This document shows, one piece after another, positions 8,707 to 17,320 of a DNA stretch of 64,000 bases (the first letter of the stretch is position 1; each line of letters begins with the position of its first letter). The translations under genes were made by a program, and so were the position numbers. The DNA comes from SH-MAG3 sp036374995 (GTDB taxonomy: Bacteria; Gemmatimonadota; Gemmatimonadetes; Longimicrobiales; RSA9). The notes under the pieces are model-generated. The model did no database searches, was not told where the DNA came from, and saw nothing but the letters and a program-made list of their open reading frames with translations. The DNA is taken from the NCBI GenBank assembly GCA_036374995.1, contig DASUSS010000130.1, positions 1 to 64,000 on the forward strand, written 5' to 3'.

Positions 8707-9645
8707 ATGACACCGACAACGCCCACCACCGCCGCAGCGAGACGGCAAATCGCGCCGAGCCTCGAGCGCGTCACCGTGGGTTTCGATTTCAGCGTGCCAT
8801 CCCTCACGGCAGTCGGCTGGGTGCGGCGGCATTTCGCACCGCGGGCGGAGTGCCTCATCGTGCACGCGCTCGATGTGCCGCAGCCGCCGCGTTTCCTGCG
8901 CGCGGCTTTTCCCGCGCGTGAGGAAGTCCTGAAGAGTGCGCGCGAGGGCGCGGCGGCCCGTCTGGAACGGATCCGGCGCGCTCACGACTGGGGCGACGTC
9001 CGCCTGCGCGTGCGCGAGGGCCGGCCGGAAGACGTGATCTCCGAGGAGGCGCGGGCGGCGGGCGCGGATCTCGTGATCGTGGGCGAGCACGCGCGCCCTC
9101 GCGGCATCTGGGAGAGCCCGGGCAGCACGGCGGAGGCGCTCGTGCGGGGTGCACCCGTGCCCGTCCTGCTGGCGCGCAACCCGCCGGACCACGCACCGGA
9201 ACGGATCCTCGTCGCGGTCGACGACTCGGATCACGCCCGGCTCGCGCTCCAGTGGACGCGGCTCCTCGCCGAGCGCTTCGGTTCCTCCGTGCTGGCGTTT
9301 CACGTCTTCCGTCCCGTCTACATCGCTCTCGCGAAAGCCGTATCCGGCATCGAGGCCTCCGCGGGTCTCGAGCAGGAGCAGGTGCGGCAGAGCGAGCGAT
9401 GGCTCGACGAGTTCGTGCGCGAGGCCGGATTCCAGGCCGACGACCTCTCGAAACGCGTCGAGCCGGGTGATCCCGCATCCACACTCGTCGCGGCGCAGCG
9501 CGGCGGCAGCTTCGACCTGGTCGTCATCGGCAGCCGCGGCGCCGGCGGCGCCGGACGGATGCTGCTCGGCAGCGTGGCCAACGGCGTGCTGCGTGGCGCG
9601 TCCTGCCCCGTCCTCGTCGCCCGCGATCACAACGAGCCCGGCTGA
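8707..9645 (+). CDS. Universal stress protein, two UspA domains
   Basis: A 312-residue tandem Usp, divergent from the PgsA-like operon. The ATG follows GGAAGGGGAG. Domain 1 (about 15-155) is degenerate: GEHARPRGIWESPGSTAEAL lacks the glycine-rich nucleotide loop. Domain 2 (about 160-305) keeps GSRGAGGAGRMLLGSVANG and should bind ATP. This split of one degenerate and one intact domain is common in tandem Usps. The 125-bp gap to the divergent gene holds no clear promoter that I can define. Confidence 0.93.
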   Translation: MTPTTPTTAAARRQIAPSLERVTVGFDFSVPSLTAVGWVRRHFAPRAECLIVHALDVPQPPRFLRAAFPAREEVLKSAREGAAARLERIRRAHDWGDVRLRVREGRPEDVISEEARAAGADLVIVGEHARPRGIWESPGSTAEALVRGAPVPVLLARNPPDHAPERILVAVDDSDHARLALQWTRLLAERFGSSVLAFHVFRPVYIALAKAVSGIEASAGLEQEQVRQSERWLDEFVREAGFQADDLSKRVEPGDPASTLVAAQRGGSFDLVVIGSRGAGGAGRMLLGSVANGVLRGASCPVLVARDHNEPG

Positions 9646-9646
9646 G

Positions 9647-9674
9647 CGCCGGAGCCGTGGCGTTCACTCCGGCG
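9647..9674. terminator. Hairpin between convergent Usp and OsmC genes
   Basis: Perfect 7-bp arms CGCCGGA and TCCGGCG with a 14-base loop sit in the 18-bp gap and the very end of the OsmC gene. There is no T tract, so this may be a bidirectional but weak or Rho-assisted terminator. Confidence 0.45.
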
Positions 9675-10128
9675 TCGATCCCGCCGCCGCCACGGGTGCC
9701 GCCGCCGGCACGACCTCCACGTCGATGTCGATGCCGTCACGCACGCTCTGCCCGACGATGCAGAAGTCCTCGAACACGTCGAGGCACCGGGCGATCCGCT
9801 CCAGCGCCTCGGGTTCCAGCGTGGGGTGCAGCCGGACGCGCAGCGAACCGATGCGGAGCCGACCGCGCTCGTTGCGCACCAGCGTCCCTTCCACCGTGGT
9901 CTTCAACCCCTGCACCTCGATGCGCGCACGTTCCAGGCAGAACTTCAGGCTCGCGCTCATGCAGTTGCCCACTGCAGCCGCGAGCAGCCGCGCCGGATTC
10001 GGACCGGCAGCCGCGCCGAGCGGCGGCGGCTCATCCGTGATCAGCGCAGCGACACCCTCCTGCTCGAAGTCGACCTCGAACTCGTAGCCGTTCCGCCACG
10101 TCAGCGAAATCGCAAATTGCTCCTGCAC
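9664..10128 (-). CDS. OsmC family peroxiredoxin-like protein
   Basis: OsmC/Ohr-fold proteins reduce organic hydroperoxides, or act on sulfur species, with two active-site cysteines. Both are present: GNCMSASLKFCLERARIEV (N-terminal Cys) and DFCIVGQSVRDGI (C-terminal Cys in the usual C-x-V-x-x-S context). 154 residues from GTG 10128, which has a GGGGGG tract as possible ribosome site; a stronger GGGGAGGAG lies further upstream but is followed by no standard start codon. It is third in line behind persulfide dioxygenase and ArsR, so a role in sulfur or peroxide stress is likely. Confidence 0.85.
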   Translation of the reverse strand: MQEQFAISLTWRNGYEFEVDFEQEGVAALITDEPPPLGAAAGPNPARLLAAAVGNCMSASLKFCLERARIEVQGLKTTVEGTLVRNERGRLRIGSLRVRLHPTLEPEALERIARCLDVFEDFCIVGQSVRDGIDIDVEVVPAAAPVAAAGSTPE

Positions 10129-10261
10129 GGATCCCCCCGGAAGTCGTGAAATCGATCGCTCCTCCCCGGATATTGTGGTGGAGCGGGAGGGCCGTCTGTG
10201 GGGCAGAACCGGATGTGATGTGGGGGCTTGCTCGAATGCGGCGGACGCAGGGCTCCTCCGC

Positions 10262-10609
10262 TCAGCGCTCGGGCAGGAGCCGTGCGCGGACATCCGCCTC
10301 CCGCTCCAGCCGACCGCACATCAGGTCGCACAGCGTGAAGACGTCGTCGTCGGCGAGACGATAGTAGACGTAGAGCCCGTCCTTGCGCCGCTCCACGAAG
10401 CCGAGACCGTGCAGCAGCTGGAGGTGGCGCGAGACGTTCGCCTGCCCGAGACCCGTCGCGTCCATGATGTCGGTCACCGTCCGCTCGCCCTCGCGCAGCG
10501 AGTTCAGAATGTTGAGCCGGGCCGGCTCGCCGAGCACCTTGAAGCGGTCGGCGATGAGATCCAGAAGCTCGGGCGTCAGCTGATAGCGCGTCATGTCATC
10601 CGGTTCCAT
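10262..10609 (-). CDS. ArsR/SmtB-family repressor with CX3C motif, sulfur-linked
   Basis: A 115-residue winged-helix repressor. The recognition helix is GLGQANVSRHLQLLHGLG, followed by a beta wing (ERRKDGLYVYY). Near the C-terminus is LCDLMCGRLE, with Cys94 and Cys98 in the last helix. There is no classic CVC arsenic motif. It lies 51 bp downstream of persulfide dioxygenase on the same strand, the same pairing as BigR/SqrR repressors with their dioxygenase targets, so it probably senses persulfide through the two cysteines. Metal sensing is the alternative. The start may instead be ATG 10594. Confidence 0.88.
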   Translation of the reverse strand: MEPDDMTRYQLTPELLDLIADRFKVLGEPARLNILNSLREGERTVTDIMDATGLGQANVSRHLQLLHGLGFVERRKDGLYVYYRLADDDVFTLCDLMCGRLEREADVRARLLPER

Positions 10610-10660
10610 CTCTCGGTTTGATCGCTCGACGGCGAGCGCCGGCGGCGACGCTCGCGCTCA

Positions 10661-12115
10661 TCAGGCAGCGACCGTCTCATCCTCGACGACGCGCTCGACA
10701 GGATATCCCGCCGCCTCCCACTCGGCGAAGCCGCCGGGCTGGTTCAGCACGTTGTGGAAGCCGCGGGCGCTCAGCACGCTCGCCGCAATCGCGGAACGGC
10801 CACCCGACTCGCACTGCACCATGACCGTCCGGTCCCGCGGAATCTCGCCGAGCCGGTCGGGAAGATAGCCGAGCGGGATGTGCACCACACCCGGCACGTG
10901 TCCCGCCTCCCACTCCGTGCGGCCCCGCACATCGACCAGAACCGCAGTGCCGCTCCGCAGCCTCTCCGCCGCGTCCGCCGTGCCGATCTGCGGCACCGTG
11001 TCCAGATGCCGACCCTGCGCCGTCCACGCGTCGATCACCTCCACGCCGAAGTAGCCGGCCAGCCGGTCGAGTCCGATCATCGCCAGATCCCTCGCGGCCT
11101 CCTCGAGGCAGGTCGTGCACTGATCGTCCACGATCAGATAGAAGTCACGGTCGTACGGCGTGAGCCACCCCGCCCACGTCGTGAAGCTCCGGTTCAACGG
11201 CACGTTGATCGTGCCCGCGATGTGACCCGCCGCATACTCCGCCGCGTGGCGCGTGTCGATGACCACCGCGCCCGCCTCGAGAATCGCCGGCAGACGCATC
11301 TCCGAGAGCCGCTGCGGGCGCGTGAGCCCGCCCAGCACGCGAGGACCCTCCCTGTTGATCCGCTTCATCTCCGCGAAGTACTTCGGCGGCTCCGGCTGAC
11401 CCGCGAGCACCGCCTCCACGAACTCCTCCTCATCCTCGATCGTCAGGCCCCAGTTGAACAGCCGCTCGTAGCCGAGCGTCGACTGCGGCACGGCACCCAG
11501 CGCCTTGCCGCACGCGCTGCCCGCTCCGTGACCGGGCCAGATCTGCACGAAGTCCGGCACCTCCCGCCTGAAACGCTGGAGCGATCGGAACAGCGTGCGC
11601 GCTCCCGCCTCCATCGTGCCCGCCACGCCCGCAGCTTTCTCCAGCAGATCCGGCCGCCCGACATCGCCCACGAAGATGAAGTCGCCCGTGAACACGCCCA
11701 TCGGCTGATCCGCGCCGGCCGTGTCCGTGATCACGAACGACATGTGCTCCGGCGTGTGACCCGGCGTATGCAGCGCACGCACACGCACGTTGCCCACCAT
11801 GAACGAATCGCCGTCCTTCAGGAGCACGGCATCGTAGTCCTTCGCGTACGCATACTTCCAGCCCGCGTCCCCCTCGTCCGACAGATACAGCCGCGCACCC
11901 GTCCGCTCCGTCAGCTCGCGCGCCCCCGACACGAAGTCCGCATGGATGTGCGTCTCCGTGATGTGCGCGATCTCCAGACCCTCCTGCTCCGCCGCACGCA
12001 CGTATTCATCCACGTCGCGCGCTGGATCGACGATCAGCGCGTCGCCCGTCGCTGCGCAGCCCACGAGCCAGCTCGCCTGCGCGAGCTTCTCATCATAGAA
12101 CCGCTTGATGATCAT
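10661..12115 (-). CDS. Persulfide dioxygenase (metallo-beta-lactamase fold) fused to two rhodanese domains
   Basis: Oxidises glutathione or other persulfides to sulfite and handles sulfane sulfur; cytoplasmic. 484 residues. Residues 1-240 are a metallo-beta-lactamase fold with THIHADF and HTPGHTPEH metal ligands and GDFIFVGDVGRPDL. Rhodanese domain 1 (about 265-365) has no clear catalytic loop. Domain 2 (about 375-475) keeps the active-site loop CESGGRS (Cys near 432). The ETHE1/Blh-rhodanese fusion is common in bacteria. GGAG precedes the ATG. The gene is driven by the promoter at 12196-12224 and followed by its probable repressor and an OsmC gene. Confidence 0.93.
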   Translation of the reverse strand: MIIKRFYDEKLAQASWLVGCAATGDALIVDPARDVDEYVRAAEQEGLEIAHITETHIHADFVSGARELTERTGARLYLSDEGDAGWKYAYAKDYDAVLLKDGDSFMVGNVRVRALHTPGHTPEHMSFVITDTAGADQPMGVFTGDFIFVGDVGRPDLLEKAAGVAGTMEAGARTLFRSLQRFRREVPDFVQIWPGHGAGSACGKALGAVPQSTLGYERLFNWGLTIEDEEEFVEAVLAGQPEPPKYFAEMKRINREGPRVLGGLTRPQRLSEMRLPAILEAGAVVIDTRHAAEYAAGHIAGTINVPLNRSFTTWAGWLTPYDRDFYLIVDDQCTTCLEEAARDLAMIGLDRLAGYFGVEVIDAWTAQGRHLDTVPQIGTADAAERLRSGTAVLVDVRGRTEWEAGHVPGVVHIPLGYLPDRLGEIPRDRTVMVQCESGGRSAIAASVLSARGFHNVLNQPGGFAEWEAAGYPVERVVEDETVAA

Positions 12116-12190
12116 CCTCTGCTCCGTTCATCTACTCCCGCTCGCGAACTCCCCGGGTGGATCGCGAGCGATCGTCCTGGCGCCGCATCT

Positions 12191-12224
12191 ATATGATTAT
12201 CCGGTAATATGAGGGGGATGTCAA
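12191..12224 (-). promoter_or_regulatory. Promoter with AT-rich operator for the persulfide dioxygenase operon
   Basis: On the minus strand TTGACA (12219-12224) and GATAAT (12196-12201) are 17 bp apart. An imperfect inverted repeat, ATATTACCGGATAATCATAT, covers the -10 box with ATTA/TAAT arms. AT-rich dyads over the promoter are typical ArsR/BigR operators, and an ArsR gene lies in the same operon. Promoter well supported; repressor pairing inferred. Confidence 0.75.
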
Positions 12225-12306
12225 CCTGTGGTGTACACGGAATGCGGCGTCGCGCAGAACCTGCGTGGAGGATTACGGAAATCCCGATCGAGGAGGGTGG
12301 GCCGGC

Positions 12307-13602
12307 GTGCAGGAGAACGGGGTCGTACGGGCGGTGATCATTGGCGCGGGAGCGCGCGGCAACATGGTGTTTGCGGAGCTGATGCGACGGCAGGAGATCG
12401 GCTGGCGCGTGAGCGGGGTGGTGGAGCCGGATGCGCTGCGGCGCGAGGCGTTTGCGCGGCGTCACGGCGTGGCGGCGGAGCATGCGTTCGGGAGCATCGA
12501 CGAGCTGCTGGCGGGTCCGCGGGTGGCGGATGTGGCGTTCATCTGCACGCCGGACGTGACGCATTACCGGATCTGCGCGGCGGTGTCGCGTGCGGGATAC
12601 GACGTGCTGCTGGAGAAGCCGATTGCGACATCGCTGCCGGATTGTCTGGCGCTGCTGGATGTGCAGCAGACGCACAGGAACAGGATTTTCGTCGCGCACG
12701 TGCTGCGTTACTCGCCGTTCTTCCGTACGTTGAAGGAGATCGTGGCGTCGCGGCGGTACGGTCTGGTGCGCAACATCCGGATGACGGAGAACATCGGCCA
12801 CTGGCATTTTGCGCACAGTTACGTGCGGGGCAACTGGCGGCGGCGTGAGGACACGGCTCCGATCGTGCTGACGAAGAGCTCGCACGATCTGGACATCATA
12901 GCGTGGCTGATGGAGCAGGACCGTCCCGCGTTCGTCAGCTCGTTCGGGACGCTGGAGTATTTCACGGAGCGGAATGCGCCACCGGAGTCGGCGGCCCGGT
13001 GCGTCGACTGCCGGTTACGCGAGACGTGCCGGTACAGTGCGACGAAGTTCTATGTGCATGAGCGCGGTGGCTGGCCGTTCGATGTAGTGGCGCCGGCGGA
13101 GGCGGGGCTGGAAGTCAGGCGGCGCGCGATCGAGAGTGGGCCGTACGGTCGGTGCGTGTGGCGCTGCGACAACGATGTATGCGACAACCAGACGGTGACG
13201 ATCCAGTTCGAGTCGGGCATTCATGCGAGTTTCGGGCTGTACGCGCTGAGCGCGGAGAACACGCGGCGTATCAGCGTTCTACTGGATGATGCGGAGATCG
13301 GCGGTGACCTGCTGCACGGTCAGCTGAGCGTCACGCCTCTCGCGGGCCGGGTGGACGGAGCGATGCCGGAACGGATTCCGGTGCCGTGCTCGGAGGATCA
13401 TCACGGTGGCGGCGATCTCGCGCTGCTGAACACGCTGCGTGAGCATCTGGTGACGGGCGCGCACAGCCACATCATGAGCTCGCTGGAGAGCTCGATCGCG
13501 AGTCACGTGCTGGCGTTTCTCGCGGATGAGTCGCGGCTGAAGGGCGGGAGCCCGATGCCGGTGCCGGCGATCTTCGAGCTGTCGGGGATGGGGCGCTCGT
13601 GA
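12307..13602 (+). CDS. Gfo/Idh/MocA family oxidoreductase with cysteine clusters
   Basis: An NAD(P)-dependent sugar or polyol dehydrogenase of about 431 residues. The Rossmann motif is VIIGAGARGN close to the N-terminus, followed by FICTPDVTHYRICAA and the conserved EKPIA. The second domain carries CVDCRLRETC and CVWRCDNDVC, seen in a Gfo/Idh branch and probably structural or metal-binding. I chose GTG 12307 (AGGAGG upstream); GTG 12265 would add 14 residues of unlikely sequence. Its end overlaps the phosphatase start by 4 bases (GTGA), so it belongs to the compatible-solute operon. Its substrate is unknown. Confidence 0.85.
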   Translation: MQENGVVRAVIIGAGARGNMVFAELMRRQEIGWRVSGVVEPDALRREAFARRHGVAAEHAFGSIDELLAGPRVADVAFICTPDVTHYRICAAVSRAGYDVLLEKPIATSLPDCLALLDVQQTHRNRIFVAHVLRYSPFFRTLKEIVASRRYGLVRNIRMTENIGHWHFAHSYVRGNWRRREDTAPIVLTKSSHDLDIIAWLMEQDRPAFVSSFGTLEYFTERNAPPESAARCVDCRLRETCRYSATKFYVHERGGWPFDVVAPAEAGLEVRRRAIESGPYGRCVWRCDNDVCDNQTVTIQFESGIHASFGLYALSAENTRRISVLLDDAEIGGDLLHGQLSVTPLAGRVDGAMPERIPVPCSEDHHGGGDLALLNTLREHLVTGAHSHIMSSLESSIASHVLAFLADESRLKGGSPMPVPAIFELSGMGRS

Positions 13603-14450
13603 GCCGCCGGCTGATCCTGGCGACGGATCTCGACGGCACGCTGGCGCACGGGAGTGAGGCGGCTCGCCGTGAGCTGGTGGCGTCGGTGGGTGCCGCTGCC
13701 GGGTCGCGGCTGATCTACGTCACGGGCAGGACACCGGGCTCTGCGCGTGGTCTGCTGGCCGATGTCGCGCTGCCGGAGCCGGACGTGCTGATCGCGGATG
13801 TGGGCACGTCGGTGCTGCACGGGGCGGGGCCGGAACGGGTGCGCGAGATCGAAGCCGAGCTGGACGCGCTCTGGCCGGGCGCCGACGAGGTGCGGCGCCG
13901 GCTCGAGGGACTGGACCTGCTCTCGCCGCAGGAGGTGGATTCGCCGCGCCGCGTGGCCTACTGGATCGAGCCCGTGCGCGAGCGGCGTGCCGCGGTGGCG
14001 CCGGCGGAGTCCGATCCGTTCGCGGCGCGACCGCCCGACGACGCGTCGCTGGACGAGGCGTCGCACGCGCTGGCGCTGCGCGCGGCTCGGGAAGCGGTGG
14101 CCGCACTCGCGGATGTGGCTGTGGACGTCGTCGTGTCCGCGAACGTGTTCCTGGACGTGCTGCCGCGCGGCGTGAACAAGGGCACGACGCTGCGCCGCGT
14201 GCTACGCTGGCTGGATGCGGATGAGGGCGATTGTGTCGTTGCGGGCGATTCGCTCAACGACATGGCGCTCTTCGATACGGGCCTGCGCGGCATCGTGGTG
14301 GGCAACTGCGAGCCGGCGCTGCTGCGCCGCCTCGCGGGCAGGGAACGGATCTACCGGGCACGCGGCGTCGGCGCCGCCGGGGTGCTGGAGGGGCTGCGGC
14401 ATTACGGCCATGCGGCGGATGGCGCGGAAGGAGATGGCAATGGCGAGTGA
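13599..14450 (+). CDS. HAD-IIB phosphatase, probably acts on the glucosylglycerol-phosphate product
   Basis: A 283-residue HAD hydrolase of the sucrose-phosphatase-like type. Motif I is DLDGT (nucleophile Asp near residue 10), motif II VTGRT, and motif IV GDSLNDMALF. GTG start overlaps the upstream stop, and the 3' end overlaps the downstream glucosyltransferase by 11 bases. Such coupling to a GT20 synthase suggests it dephosphorylates that enzyme's product (glucosylglycerol-phosphate or a similar phosphate). It is the analogue of cyanobacterial GgpP/StpA or of OtsB, but the exact substrate is inferred from context. Confidence 0.82.
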   Translation: MSRRLILATDLDGTLAHGSEAARRELVASVGAAAGSRLIYVTGRTPGSARGLLADVALPEPDVLIADVGTSVLHGAGPERVREIEAELDALWPGADEVRRRLEGLDLLSPQEVDSPRRVAYWIEPVRERRAAVAPAESDPFAARPPDDASLDEASHALALRAAREAVAALADVAVDVVVSANVFLDVLPRGVNKGTTLRRVLRWLDADEGDCVVAGDSLNDMALFDTGLRGIVVGNCEPALLRRLAGRERIYRARGVGAAGVLEGLRHYGHAADGAEGDGNGE

Positions 14451-15918
14451 TTTCATCGTGCTCTCGCACCGGGAGCCGTATCAGACCGTGGAGCTGCCGG
14501 ACGGCGACACGGTGCTGCGGCGCAAGACGAACGGCGTGTTCACGACGCTGGATGCCGTGATGCGACAGAAGCGCGGGACGTGGATCGCGTGGCGCGAGCA
14601 CGAGGAAGGCGAGTTCGAGCCGCGCATACGCGTGCCGGCGCCGGATCACGAAGAGTCCTACACCGTGCGGCGCATCCCGCTCTCGCCCGACGAGGCGCGT
14701 CGCTTCTACTACGACTTCACCTCCACCGCGCTCTGGCCCGTGCTGTTCTCCCTGCTCGACCGTGCCCGCTTCACCGCCGAGGCGTGGGCGACGTACCAGC
14801 GGGTGAACCGGCTGTTCGCGGACGCGACGTGCGAGGAAGCCGCGCCGAATGCACTCGTCTGGGTCAACGACTTCCATCTCATGCTCGCGCCCCGGATGAT
14901 CAAGGAGCGGCGGCCGGACCTGCGGCTCGCGCTGTTCCTGCACACCACGTTTCCGCCGCCCGACGTGTTCGGCATCCTGCCGTGGCGCGAGCAGCTGCTC
15001 GATGGCCTGCTCCACCTCGACCTCATCGGCTTCCACATCCCGTCGTACGCGCAGAACTTCGCGGACACGGCCGAGCGCTTCCTCGATGCGCGCGTCACCG
15101 GCATCCAGGAGACGAACCTCATCCGCCGCGGTCCCGCCGTGGCCGTACCGCAGTATCCGACGATGCTGAAGTACGGCGAGCGCGAGATCGCGCTCGGCGT
15201 GTTCCCCGTCGGCGTCGACGTCGAGTACTTCGCCGGTGAGGCCCAGTCGGCGAGCACGCAGGAGGCCGCGCGCGAAGTGCGCGCCCGCACCGGCGCCGAC
15301 ACCGTGATCGTCTCGGCCGAGCGGCTGGACTACGTGAAGGGCGTGCTCGAGCGGCTCGAGTGCTTCGAGCGATATCTCGAGCGCCATCCCGAGCAGCACG
15401 GCAACGTCTCCTTCGTCCAGATCGCCGTGCCGACGCGGACCGGCATGGAGGAGTTCCAGCAGATGCGACGTCAGGTCGAGGAAGCGGTCGGCCGCATCAA
15501 CGGCCGCTTCGGCGGCTTCGAGTGGCAGCCGGTCCTCCACATGTACGGCTCCCTCGAGCGGCGCGAGCTCGTCGGCCTCTACCTCGCCGCCGACATCGCC
15601 TGGGTCACCCCGCTGCGCGACGGCCTGAACCTCGTCGCCAAGGAGTACATCGCCACGCAGATCGGCGGTACCGGTGTCGTGATCCTCTCCGAGTTCGCCG
15701 GCGCCGCCGCCGAGCTCGACGGCGTCATTCTGACGAACCCGTACTCTCCCGACGACATGGACCGCGCGCTAGAGGAGGCCATGACGATCGACGACGGGGA
15801 GCGCACCGGGCGCATGCTCATGCTCCGCGACCGCGTCCTGACCTGGCATGTACACCGCTGGTCCGACGCGTTCCTGAGGGCGGCCGAGGAGGCAGGGGCG
15901 GCGACGCGCGTGAGTTGA
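14440..15918 (+). CDS. ggpS: Glucosylglycerol-phosphate synthase-like GT20 glycosyltransferase
   Basis: Transfers glucose from a nucleotide sugar to glycerol-3-phosphate to make an osmoprotectant precursor; related to trehalose-phosphate synthase OtsA. 492 residues. The N-terminus FIVLSHREPY, with the TNGVF loop, looks like GgpS rather than OtsA. GT20 landmarks are VWVNDFHLML, LFLHTTFPPPDVF, SAERLDYVKG and TPLRDGLNLVAKEY. The ATG at 14440 has GGAAGGAG six bases upstream; the ATG at 14434 abuts it. If it is really OtsA, the pathway would make trehalose. The acceptor is therefore moderately certain only. Confidence 0.8.
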   Translation: MASDFIVLSHREPYQTVELPDGDTVLRRKTNGVFTTLDAVMRQKRGTWIAWREHEEGEFEPRIRVPAPDHEESYTVRRIPLSPDEARRFYYDFTSTALWPVLFSLLDRARFTAEAWATYQRVNRLFADATCEEAAPNALVWVNDFHLMLAPRMIKERRPDLRLALFLHTTFPPPDVFGILPWREQLLDGLLHLDLIGFHIPSYAQNFADTAERFLDARVTGIQETNLIRRGPAVAVPQYPTMLKYGEREIALGVFPVGVDVEYFAGEAQSASTQEAAREVRARTGADTVIVSAERLDYVKGVLERLECFERYLERHPEQHGNVSFVQIAVPTRTGMEEFQQMRRQVEEAVGRINGRFGGFEWQPVLHMYGSLERRELVGLYLAADIAWVTPLRDGLNLVAKEYIATQIGGTGVVILSEFAGAAAELDGVILTNPYSPDDMDRALEEAMTIDDGERTGRMLMLRDRVLTWHVHRWSDAFLRAAEEAGAATRVS

Positions 15919-15953
15919 GGGTGGCGGGAGCCGCGAGGCCGGCAGATTCGTTC

Positions 15954-15970
15954 GCGTGCGGCTCGCACGG
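15954..15970. terminator. Small hairpin between convergent genes
   Basis: CGTGCG, a three-base loop GCT, and CGCACG lie in the 69-bp gap between the converging ggpS-like and nicotinate phosphoribosyltransferase genes. No T tract follows, so the call is weak. Confidence 0.3.
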
Positions 15971-15987
15971 CGACCGGGACCGCGTCC

Positions 15988-17316
15988 TCACGAGGTCCGC
16001 GCGATGACGTCCTGGTGGAGCCGGTCGAGCGCAGCGCTCACGCGGACGGTGTAGGGCTGCGGTGCAGGCTCGATCGCGCGGATCGGCTCCGGCAACCGGC
16101 CGAGCTCGGCCGCCGCGCGCGCGCGTGCCTCCTCCATCGACTCGACGGCGTCCTCGATGCGGCGGCCGTTCCGCATGACCGGGCGCAGCAGCGGCCGGCC
16201 CGCGTGCGCCTCGTCGTGTATGGCGATCGTATCCGCGATCGCGACGCCATCCCGCTCGGACCGGAACACCTGCTTGCGGCCCGGCAGGACCGGCTTGCCC
16301 GGCGATGTCTTCACCCGGCCCGAACCCGCATACTCCGCCAGCTTGTAGACGATGTCGAGCGCAGGATAGTCCTTCGACACGCCCATCGCCGTGCCGACGC
16401 CGAAGCCGTCGATCGGCGCTCCGGCGCGGACGAGCTCGTGCACACTGAACTCATCGAGGCCGCCGCTCGCGAAGATGTTGACCGCGTGGAGTCCGGCCGC
16501 GTCGAGCCGCGCGCGCGCGGATCGGGCGAGTGCGGCCAGGTCGCCGGAGTCGAGCCGGACGGCGCGGACACGGAACGCATCGCCGAGCTCGCGGGCGAGC
16601 GTGATCACGTTCTCCACGCCGGCCATGGTGCCGTACGTGTCGACGAGGAGCACGGCGTCGGGATAGACGCGAGTGAACGCGCGGAACGCGTCCAGCTCGG
16701 AGTCGTGCGCCTGGATGTAGCTGTGCGCCATGGTGCCCGACACGGGAATGCCGTACAGTCTGCCTGCGAGCACATTGCTCGTCGCGTCGACACCGGCGAT
16801 GCGGAACGCGCGCGCGCCTCTCAGGGCCGCATCCGCTCCGTGGATCCGGCGCATCCCGAAGTCGACGACGGTCCGACCGGCCGCGGCCGCGACCACGCGC
16901 GCGGCCTTGCTCGCGAGGAGCGTCTCCAGGTGCAGCGCATTCAGCACGAACGTCTCGACGAGCTGCGCCTCCGGCAGCGGCGCGACGACCTCGAGGATCG
17001 GCTCATCGGCGAACACGGGCGTGCCCTCGGGAACGGCATGGACGTCACCGGTGAACCGGAACTCGCGCAGGCTATCGAGGAAGGCCGGCTCGAACTGCGG
17101 CAGCGTGGCGAGATACTCGAGATCCTCCGGTGAGAAGCGGAGTCGCTCGAGGTACTCGATGACAGCCGCGAGGCCGCACGCGATCAGGTAGTTGCGCCGG
17201 GGTGAGATGCGCCGGACGGAGACCGAGAACACGGCGCGCTCGTGCATGCTCTCGCGCCAGTAGGCCTGCATCATGGTGAGCTGATACAGGTCGGTGAGCA
17301 GCGCGCCTGCGGTCAT
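15988..17316 (-). CDS. pncB: Nicotinate phosphoribosyltransferase (NAD salvage)
   Basis: Makes nicotinate mononucleotide from nicotinate and PRPP in the Preiss-Handler NAD salvage path. About 442 residues. Landmarks are ALLTDLYQLTMMQAYW near the start, VVDFGMRRIHG, SGTMAHSYIQAH and RLDSGDLAALA with the phosphate-binding SGGLDEF. I used ATG 17316, four bases past the nicotinamidase stop; a GTG at 17337 would overlap it. The tight pairing with nicotinamidase gives the complete route from nicotinamide to NaMN. It resembles M. tuberculosis PncB2, a DosR regulon member. Confidence 0.93.
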   Translation of the reverse strand: MTAGALLTDLYQLTMMQAYWRESMHERAVFSVSVRRISPRRNYLIACGLAAVIEYLERLRFSPEDLEYLATLPQFEPAFLDSLREFRFTGDVHAVPEGTPVFADEPILEVVAPLPEAQLVETFVLNALHLETLLASKAARVVAAAAGRTVVDFGMRRIHGADAALRGARAFRIAGVDATSNVLAGRLYGIPVSGTMAHSYIQAHDSELDAFRAFTRVYPDAVLLVDTYGTMAGVENVITLARELGDAFRVRAVRLDSGDLAALARSARARLDAAGLHAVNIFASGGLDEFSVHELVRAGAPIDGFGVGTAMGVSKDYPALDIVYKLAEYAGSGRVKTSPGKPVLPGRKQVFRSERDGVAIADTIAIHDEAHAGRPLLRPVMRNGRRIEDAVESMEEARARAAAELGRLPEPIRAIEPAPQPYTVRVSAALDRLHQDVIARTS

Positions 17317-17320
17317 CGCG

